Part shown: positions 56,021 to 61,839 of the stretch, piece after piece
Layout: each line of letters starts with the position of its first letter
How positions within the stretch are numbered: position 1 is the stretch's first letter
Assembly (NCBI RefSeq): GCF_001182785.1
Contig: NZ_CP012099.1
Coordinates: forward strand, 4,028,501 to 4,092,500
Direction of reading: 5' to 3'
DNA: 64,000 nt
DNA from: Bacillus thuringiensis
GTDB lineage: Bacteria > Bacillota > Bacilli > Bacillales > Bacillaceae_G
Notes under the pieces: model-generated
Told to the model about the DNA's origin: nothing
Seen by the model: the letters and a program-made list of their open reading frames with translations, nothing else
Databases searched by the model: none
Program-made: the position numbers and the translations under genes

Positions 56021-56058
56021 ATTCCGTTCCCTCTTTATAGATCTTATCTTGAGAATTA

Positions 56059-56451
56059 TCACTCCAAGTATTCTTCTAATTGCTCTTTTAACTCTTCCTC
56101 AATCTCATAACAAGATTCATCAGCGAGTTCTCCTACTTTCTTACTACCCAAAATGTTTGATTGAATTGGCATTCCTAAAAAGATTCTTTCACATTTCCAA
56201 ATCGGAATATTGTGAAATTTAATCATCTCTTTTTCTTCATCTAATATAGCTATAGCAACTGTTGAATAATAACCCACCTCAAAGGGATTCTCTTTTTCTC
56301 TTGCAAATCCCATATCTAATTCCATGTTTTTTTCTATGTATAAATGCGAATACTCTTTATACAATTTAAGTGACATTCGCTCTATTTCCTTCTCCATACA
56401 TTGAATGTTCTCTTTTAACTCCAACGTAAAATCTCTTTCTGTATACTTCAT
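56059..56451 (-). CDS. Hypothetical protein, 130 residues
   Basis: The soluble acidic protein starts MKYTERDFTLELKENIQCME and ends in a glutamate-rich helix (EIEEELKEQLEEYLE). GGAGGCGGAG precedes the ATG at 56451. It has no membrane segment and no recognised family. Confidence 0.7.
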   Translation of the reverse strand: MKYTERDFTLELKENIQCMEKEIERMSLKLYKEYSHLYIEKNMELDMGFAREKENPFEVGYYSTVAIAILDEEKEMIKFHNIPIWKCERIFLGMPIQSNILGSKKVGELADESCYEIEEELKEQLEEYLE

Positions 56452-56538
56452 CTCCGCCTCCTTAAACATAGAAAAAGAGAATACAATAATATATTCTCTT
56501 TCCTCAAATATATTTCATTATCTCACAGCCCGTCCTTT

Positions 56539-56754
56539 TCACAAATAACCATTTTGTTCGCACCATTTATGAAATTGTCCTACATCTACTCCAACTAACA
56601 CGATATCCTTTAGCTCTACATCAATAATTTGTTCTCCAATTACAATAGCAAACTGCGATGCTAATTTTGTCTCGTTTTTCTTTACAATTCCAATTCGGTT
56701 CCGATGCGGTCCATCTTTTATATATGCTTTTTGTCCTACAATATCAAAGTTCAA
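56539..56754 (-). CDS. Small protein with KOW-like N-terminus, unknown
   Basis: The 71-residue protein has GQKAYIKDGPHRNRIGIVKK, which looks like a short KOW/SH3-type beta unit. A TTG start at 56754 with GAGGTG 6 nt upstream fits better than the in-frame TTG nine codons earlier. No family is assigned. Confidence 0.6.
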   Translation of the reverse strand: MNFDIVGQKAYIKDGPHRNRIGIVKKNETKLASQFAIVIGEQIIDVELKDIVLVGVDVGQFHKWCEQNGYL

Positions 56755-56937
56755 GATTCTCACCTCTTTTACTGCGCTCAAATTGGAAATACGATCTCCA
56801 CCTCGGAAAATTTCCTTTCATTGCACTATTTCTCTATATATATGACGAAACAATAAAAGAGTCCTTCCTTCTTTACAATTATTTTTTCTTTGTTTCATTT
56901 TTGTGATTGAAACGTAAAGTTTATAATAAAATACATT

Positions 56938-56951
56938 TGGAAGCGCTTTCT
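56938..56951 (+). promoter_or_regulatory. cre-like catabolite control site
   Basis: TGGAAGCGCTTTCT matches the CcpA cre pattern (TGWAANCGNTNWCW) with one deviation and is centred about 65 bp upstream of the gene at 57008. CcpA control is inferred only. Confidence 0.35.
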
Positions 56952-57007
56952 ATGTAATTTTTTATGTTATAATATAAAAGTAGAACTTCGTAAAGAGGGT
57001 TAAAAAA

Positions 57008-57319
57008 ATGAATACAAAAATGATTAAAAAGGTAATTGAAGCATTAAAAGTATATGGCTTTCAGGATGTATCATTCTGTGACAAAACGAGGCAATTTTTA
57101 TTTCATAACGAAACCGATATTATGAGCGGCTATGCAGAAATAACATATAGTAGTCAATTTGAAAAATTCAACGTACAAATTCATCCAATTGAAACACATC
57201 ACCAAGCAGAGTTACAAGAGGTTGAAAGACATATACAAGCTTGTATAAGAAAAGTGGAATATTTAAACGCACTTCTTACCGGGCAGACAAAACTAGATGA
57301 TAAAATTATTATTATGTAA
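57008..57319 (+). CDS. Hypothetical protein, 103 residues
   Basis: The soluble protein begins MNTKMIKKVIEALKVYGFQD and ends with a helical region (ELQEVERHIQACIRKVEYL). GAGGG precedes the ATG at a normal distance. It is monocistronic with a strong terminator. No family recognised. Confidence 0.7.
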   Translation: MNTKMIKKVIEALKVYGFQDVSFCDKTRQFLFHNETDIMSGYAEITYSSQFEKFNVQIHPIETHHQAELQEVERHIQACIRKVEYLNALLTGQTKLDDKIIIM

Positions 57320-57350
57320 AAAAAGAACGTGATCCAATCACGTTCTTTTT
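57320..57350. terminator. Bidirectional terminator
   Basis: AAAAGAACGTGAT and ATCACGTTCTTTT form a 13-bp perfect stem with a CCA loop between convergent genes. Confidence 0.85.
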
Positions 57351-57353
57351 TCA

Positions 57354-57842
57354 TTATATGTTCATCTTTTCCTTTAGTTGTAATCCTGTAACAGATTCTA
57401 ATACATCCATCGATTCTCCAAATGTCATATCAAAAATTGTATTGTCCTCTATGTATGGAAACTGTCTGAAACGCTTTTCTAACACCTTCACAGCATCTGA
57501 TGTAAAGTTTGCACTATCAATGCCAAATTCTGTTTCAAGAAGAACGATCCAATCTAACACATGAAAACCTAATCCATTGACGAATGCAATAAGTTTTTCT
57601 TCTGGGTTTGAAGATAAGAATACTTGGCGTTCCATCTCACTAAAAAGTTCTTCTCCTAAGATTTCAGCTAACTCATCATCATGTTCACGTTCAACAAGTT
57701 CTTCGTAGCCGTAATCATCCACAAGCTCTTCTACTTCTTCACTATCCTGACACAGCAATTGACTAAGAAGTGCCTCTTTCTTAAATTCACTATTTTGTAC
57801 GACTTCTAAAAAGCTCGTTTCCCATCCATTTTCTAATTTCAT
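57354..57842 (-). CDS. Hypothetical acidic protein, 162 residues
   Basis: The soluble, strongly acidic protein begins MKLENGWETSFLEVVQNSEF and has an acidic stretch (CQDSEEVEELVDDYGYEELV) and a C-terminal helical part. AAAGGAG lies before the ATG at 57842. No family recognised. Confidence 0.7.
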   Translation of the reverse strand: MKLENGWETSFLEVVQNSEFKKEALLSQLLCQDSEEVEELVDDYGYEELVEREHDDELAEILGEELFSEMERQVFLSSNPEEKLIAFVNGLGFHVLDWIVLLETEFGIDSANFTSDAVKVLEKRFRQFPYIEDNTIFDMTFGESMDVLESVTGLQLKEKMNI

Positions 57843-57921
57843 ATTATGTACTCCTTTATATACGTTTCTTATCATCACTGTACCCAAAAGATCACTTTTA
57901 TAACCTTTTAGGTAGTTACTA

Positions 57922-58296
57922 TTATTTCACATGATTCATAACATAAGATGCAAACTCCGCTACATCTCCTTCAAAAATATTTATTTCTGGCAAGTGATAG
58001 AACGTTTTTTGGAGCGGGTTTCCTGCATGATATACATATATCGTTTTCTCTAGTGCAATCGCCATTCCAAACTCTGTATGGCTCCCGTTTCCGCCATCTA
58101 ATATAAGTAAAAACACATCCGCTTCTTTTACAGCATTTTTTTCTGCCTGACCAATTTCTCTTAATTGTTCTTGATTCACTGCTCTTTCGTTTTTGGTCCA
58201 ATCATATGTATGGTGCCATCCTGCATGTTTCAGTTCATTTGCTACGGAACATACAAGATGTTTATTTTGGAAACCTGAGGCGATATAAAAATTCAT
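57922..58296 (-). CDS. Nucleoside 2-deoxyribosyltransferase-like protein
   Basis: The 124-residue protein has the Rossmann-like start FYIASGFQNKHLV, the DWT segment and VFLLILDGGNGSHTEFGMAIAL with the glutamate expected to be catalytic. It belongs to the nucleoside 2-deoxyribosyltransferase-like superfamily, which also includes nucleotide-clearing hydrolases. The substrate is unknown. Confidence 0.8.
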   Translation of the reverse strand: MNFYIASGFQNKHLVCSVANELKHAGWHHTYDWTKNERAVNQEQLREIGQAEKNAVKEADVFLLILDGGNGSHTEFGMAIALEKTIYVYHAGNPLQKTFYHLPEINIFEGDVAEFASYVMNHVK

Positions 58297-58392
58297 TTAT
58301 ATACACTCCTTCATTATGTATCGGGAAACTCCTTTTTAGCGTTATTTGTTATAGCTATAATAAAGAACAACTTCAAAAAAAAATCCCCATCT

Positions 58393-58614
58393 TTAAAACT
58401 TATTTGCGTTTAAATGATGGGATGCTTCATGGTCTTCTTTTATTTTTTGTTTTTTATAACTTTCATCAGCTAACATTTCTAGTTCAGCTGTTATCTCTGA
58501 TTTTTCAAGCTCTCTTTCTTGCGAAAATTTCCTTGAAATATAAACAATAACACTACCAACGTACAACACAAAGCATATAATAAGTGCAGTATTTTCATAG
58601 AGACTTAGCTCCAA
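58393..58614 (-). CDS. Small membrane protein with TTG start, unknown
   Basis: The 73-residue protein has one membrane segment (about 8-30) and a long charged helical tail (SRKFSQERELEKSEITAELE ... HHLNANKF). TTAGGAG lies 8 nt before TTG 58614; GTG 58617 is an alternative. The frame stays open upstream through the repeat at 58680-58784, but there is no ribosome site there. No family recognised. Confidence 0.6.
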   Translation of the reverse strand: MELSLYENTALIICFVLYVGSVIVYISRKFSQERELEKSEITAELEMLADESYKKQKIKEDHEASHHLNANKF

Positions 58615-58679
58615 CACAGTCACTCCTAATCCATTCGTATTTTCACGCTTCATTAATTGGAATTTCCCTATTAACCCAT

Positions 58680-58784
58680 TTGTTATCCCGCTATTTGAGG
58701 GCAGTAAAACCCCCTCCTCAAATTCCAGTGAAAGCAAAGAAGTTAGATGGAGGATGCCCCCAACTGATTAAAGTTTCACTTTAT
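58680..58784 (+). repeat. bcr-like intergenic repeat (copy B)
   Basis: Starting TTGTTATCCCGC and ending GATTAAAGTTTCACTTTAT, this 105-bp sequence shares both ends and an internal GCAAAGAAG block with the 155-bp copy A at 39064-39218, which lies in the opposite orientation. It is a diverged or shortened relative. It sits between murG and the small membrane protein gene. Confidence 0.65.
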
Positions 58785-58830
58785 TGTAACATAAAAATAT
58801 CAATTCTTGGAATCTTTCACCCTACTAAAA

Positions 58831-58856
58831 GAGGCATGATTGTTTCATCATGCCTC
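58831..58856 (-). terminator. Terminator of murG
   Basis: GAGGCATGAT and ATCATGCCTC form a 10-bp perfect stem at the murG stop codon, followed by TTTTAG on the minus strand. Confidence 0.8.
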
Positions 58857-59669
58857 TGAAATATTTTGAATGATTGTTTTAATTGCTTCTTTTCCATTAT
58901 ATTTTTTTAGTGCTGTTTTATACTTCTCATTATTTTGATTCAATTCTTCAACATACTTTATAAGAGATTTTACAGTTACATCTTCTTCATATAATACGGA
59001 GGCATACCCTTGCCTTTCAAAGGACTCTGCATTTAATATTTGATCTCCACGGCTTGCAAATTTCGATAATGGAATTAAAACCATCGGCTTTTGTAATGTT
59101 AAAAATTCAAAAATTGCGTTGGAGCCCGCGCGTGAAATAACAAAATCTGTTACCGCTAATATATCTGGCAGTTCTCCATGTACATATTCAAATTGTCTAT
59201 ATCCTTCTTTATTTTGTAAACTTTCATCAAGGTTACCTTTTCCGCAAAGGTGAACAATTTGATACTTTTTAAGAAGTTCTGGTAATGCTTCTCGAGCCGT
59301 ATCATTAATTTTTTTCGCGCCCAAGCTGCCTCCCATAATTGTAATAACTGGCTTTTTACGTGAAAAACCTAAAAACGCTAAACCTGTTTCACGATTTCCT
59401 TTCAGCACTTCTTCACGTACAGGAGATCCCGTATATATTACTTTTTCTTTCGGTAAATGTTTCGCTGCTTCTTCAAATGTAACAAATATTTTCGAAGCAA
59501 AACGAAGCGCAATTTTATTTGCTAGTCCTGGCGTCATATCAGATTCATGTAATAAAACTGGTACTCTATTTAGCCATCCTCCAATTACGACTGGTACAGA
59601 TACGAAACCGCCTTTTGAAAAAATCACATCTGGTTTTAGTTTTCGAATCCTTACATACGCATCCATAAC
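58848..59669 (-). CDS. murG: MurG-like GlcNAc transferase, 3' exon (residues 80-352)
   Basis: This is the second part of murG, from codon 80 (GTT ATG GAT) to the stop, 273 residues. It has the MurG central sequence [32 protein letters not shown], the glycine-rich [14 protein letters not shown] and the UDP-GlcNAc site [20 protein letters not shown]. MurG adds GlcNAc to lipid I to form lipid II on the inner membrane face. Alone it lacks the N-terminal glycine loop. It is read in phase with the 5' exon once the intron at 59670-61584 is removed. The organism probably has another murG in its dcw cluster, so dependence on this copy is uncertain. Confidence 0.93.
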   Translation of the reverse strand, partial: VMDAYVRIRKLKPDVIFSKGGFVSVPVVIGGWLNRVPVLLHESDMTPGLANKIALRFASKIFVTFEEAAKHLPKEKVIYTGSPVREEVLKGNRETGLAFLGFSRKKPVITIMGGSLGAKKINDTAREALPELLKKYQIVHLCGKGNLDESLQNKEGYRQFEYVHGELPDILAVTDFVISRAGSNAIFEFLTLQKPMVLIPLSKFASRGDQILNAESFERQGYASVLYEEDVTVKSLIKYVEELNQNNEKYKTALKKYNGKEAIKTIIQNISEA

Positions 59670-59822
59670 ACCGATACGATAAACTTAACTAAATCTATAC
59701 AATTCAATCAAATTTACACGAGTTAGTGCTTCATCGTGTTCTCGCAGCCCCAAAGGGACGAGGGGTATAACACTCCACACGAGGCAGTATCGTTACCTCC
59801 TATTATCAAGCATTTATTTTAC
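59670..59822 (-). ncRNA. Candidate TnpB guide (omega) RNA region overlapping the intron 3' end
   Basis: The 153 nt from the tnpB stop to the element's end are non-coding and structured. CACGA/TCGTG encloses a 12-nt loop and a G/C-rich CGTCCCTTTGGGGCTGCG lies in the middle. In TnpB systems this right end supplies the scaffold and the flanking DNA supplies the guide, which here would be the start of murG exon 2 (from 59669 downward). The exact RNA ends are not visible. Confidence 0.55.
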
Positions 59823-60944
59823 TCATCTTGATAAATTTATCGCAGCATTTACATCCCTATCGTGATAGCTATTGCATGAAGCACAACGCCATTCACGAAT
59901 CTTTAAACTCCACTGTCCTTCTGGTTGAAATGAATGGTCGTATTTAACGCCGCAACATGAGCAAATCTTGCTTGAAGCGAACCATTTATCAGCTTTTACA
60001 TACGCAATGCCGTACTTCTCGCACTTGTATGACAAACATTGAAAGAAGAAGTTTAATTTTTGAAATGAAAATGCTTTCGATAGTTTTTTGTTTTTTAACA
60101 GGTTTGAAATAGATAAGTCTTCCACAACAATCCTCATTGGTTTGGTTTTCACCAATTTAGCTGTTGCTTGATGGATATGGTTATTTCGGATATTCATAAT
60201 TTTCCTAGATAACCGCAGGTGCTCAGCTTTCGCTTTTTCATATCCAGCAGATTGAATTTTCACACCTTTTTTAAATCTCCTAGACATATCTCTTTGCGCT
60301 GACTTTTTCCTTTTCAAAAGTTTTTTAACCTTGGCATCTTTGTTTATATTTCGTTCTTTCGTACCATTAGAAGCTACAAAAAGCTCTTTTAAACCAACAT
60401 CCACACCAATCGACTCATCGGTTAATTCTTGTGATTTAAAGTCTTCTTGGAACCCTACACTCATCCACCAGTGACGACCGTCAAAGGTAACTCTTGGATT
60501 GGATGGTTTTTTATTTCTTGGTAGTTGTTGGCTTGTTTTCACTTCTCCAATAGACTGAATATGAACTACTTTCTTTCCTATAACCAGTCTTTCATAATTG
60601 GCATAAAATCCTTGGATTAAATCTTTTTTGGATTTATAAGAAGTGTGATAACCATTTTTGTACTTTTTGAACGAATGTTTTCTCGCCGTATCAAAATCTT
60701 TTGAAGCCTGTTTGGGAACTTGTGCGTTGATGTCATTTAACCACTCATATCTCTTTCGCTTCTTGATCTTTGTAAATCGTTTCTGTAAAGCTAACTGTGA
60801 AACAGATTTTCCAAATAGCTTATAATACCTATCACTCATTCTTTTACAATAGTTATAAGCGAATCTTGCAGCACCAGCATGGTTTCTAAGCACTTTTTCT
60901 TGTTCAGGCGTTGGAATCAGTCTGACTTTCTTCGCTAATATCAT
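59823..60944 (-). CDS. tnpB: TnpB RNA-guided endonuclease (IS200/IS605 family)
   Basis: The 373-residue TnpB is intact. The RuvC catalytic residues are D182 (GVDVGLKELFVA), E275 (IVVEDLSISNLL) and D364 (HDRDVNAAIN). The zinc finger has C328/C331 (CSCCG) and C354/C357 (CASC). The N-terminus MILAKKVRLIPTPEQEKVL is the usual helix-turn-helix start. AAAGGAGT lies 9 nt before the ATG. TnpB cleaves DNA guided by RNA from the element's right end, which favours element retention. It lies wholly inside the intron. Confidence 0.95.
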   Translation of the reverse strand: MILAKKVRLIPTPEQEKVLRNHAGAARFAYNYCKRMSDRYYKLFGKSVSQLALQKRFTKIKKRKRYEWLNDINAQVPKQASKDFDTARKHSFKKYKNGYHTSYKSKKDLIQGFYANYERLVIGKKVVHIQSIGEVKTSQQLPRNKKPSNPRVTFDGRHWWMSVGFQEDFKSQELTDESIGVDVGLKELFVASNGTKERNINKDAKVKKLLKRKKSAQRDMSRRFKKGVKIQSAGYEKAKAEHLRLSRKIMNIRNNHIHQATAKLVKTKPMRIVVEDLSISNLLKNKKLSKAFSFQKLNFFFQCLSYKCEKYGIAYVKADKWFASSKICSCCGVKYDHSFQPEGQWSLKIREWRCASCNSYHDRDVNAAINLSR

Positions 60945-61080
60945 CAGAATGTAACTCCTTTAATGAAAGATTTGTTCTTCTGAATCGTAGCGTGTTCCAC
61001 CAGCATTCTCGTAAGACTACTCGGATGCAAACCTGTTAATTCTGATACTTGACTAACTCGTGAAAATTTCATTATTATTC

Positions 61081-61584
61081 TTACCTCATTGAACCCACAA
61101 TAGCACATGCGTTCGATATATTCAATGAGGTTTGATAGATTTAATTAAATGTATCTCGTTCAACTAAGGGCGCAATTCCTTAGCCAGTTCTCTTATGAAC
61201 TTCTCATGTTTTCACATGAGCGCAGACTATATGTTTATCTCTTTAGAGATAGAGGATTTTTCCATCACCATAGGCTTGTGATGTACTCTCGTCAGTTATA
61301 CGAGATAGTCGTTGAACGTTCATCTTATCGCTTTTGACTTAGATGATTCGAGGCGGAAGACCCATTGTTCTAGTGTTTAGGATTTAACCTTGCACGATCT
61401 GATTGATTTTTTCTGCTTTCGCAACATTCACGCTCGCCATTTCTAGCCACGTTGTAGTTCAATCAGCTTTAGGGATTGCCCGCAGTTAACCCTCACTACT
61501 AGCCAATCACTTGACTAGCAGGGCTTACTGATATATTTAATTAACTTTCGTTATAATTGGTTAAATAAATCGTAACAGTTAGTT
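61081..61584 (-). ncRNA. Group I intron ribozyme core
   Basis: On the minus strand the murG exon end AGGGU pairs with GCCCU at 61524-61520 (P1), with the U.G wobble at the splice site. R-type GTTCAACGACTA (61317-61306) and S-type AAACATATAGTC (61236-61225) contribute P7 (GACTA/TAGTC). CTGCGGGCAATCCC near 61484-61470 fits the P/P4-P5 area. A long stem CCTCATTGAA/TTCAATGAGG (about 61130-61084) is a peripheral 3' domain. The downstream edge of the ribozyme is approximate. Confidence 0.85.
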
Positions 61585-61821
61585 ACCCTTCATTACAAGA
61601 AAAGGATCTTTTATATTTTTCAAATCAAAATAACGACGTAGCTTTCCACTCGAAATACTATAGTAGGGAATGCCTTCCTTTTCTATAATCGTTTTCTCAA
61701 TACCTTGATGAGAACCAATGTAAGAGATATCCCAGTTGTCTTCTTGTAAATATGGGATAATGGCTAAATTAGGTGTTACATGTCCTGCCGAACCGCCACC
61801 TGTAAAGACTATTTTCTTCAT
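61585..61821 (-). CDS. murG: MurG-like GlcNAc transferase, 5' exon (residues 1-79)
   Basis: These 79 codons give the MurG N-terminus: [20 protein letters not shown] with the G-loop, [20 protein letters not shown] and the end DPFLVMKG. Without splicing, translation would stop two codons into the intron (GGT AAC TAA). Joined to 58848-59669 it makes a 352-residue enzyme. It begins 18 nt after the metH stop and is probably in the same transcript. Confidence 0.94.
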
Positions 61822-61839
61822 ACGTCTCCCCCTTCTAGA

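Larger units (their letters stand above)
59670..61584 (-). mobile_element. IStron: group I intron plus TnpB element inserted in murG
   Basis: A 1,915-bp insertion separates codons 79 and 80 of murG in the sense orientation. Its first 500-600 nt (high coordinates) form a group I intron core. Then comes a complete tnpB, then a 3' segment. No TnpA-type Y1 transposase is present, so mobility needs one in trans or is lost. Boundaries were deduced by restoring the murG frame and from the P1 pairing. IStrons of this composition are known in the B. cereus group and Clostridioides difficile. Confidence 0.88.

Noticed and set aside
61149..61337. 62-residue open frame on the plus strand inside the element
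   Set aside because: It lies across the ribozyme core on the opposite strand, has no ribosome site and its sequence is explained by RNA helices.
58848..61821. murG as a disrupted pseudogene
   Set aside because: The two halves carry all MurG motifs, join exactly in frame, and the insert has readable group I intron P1 and P7 helices, so splicing is the better explanation.
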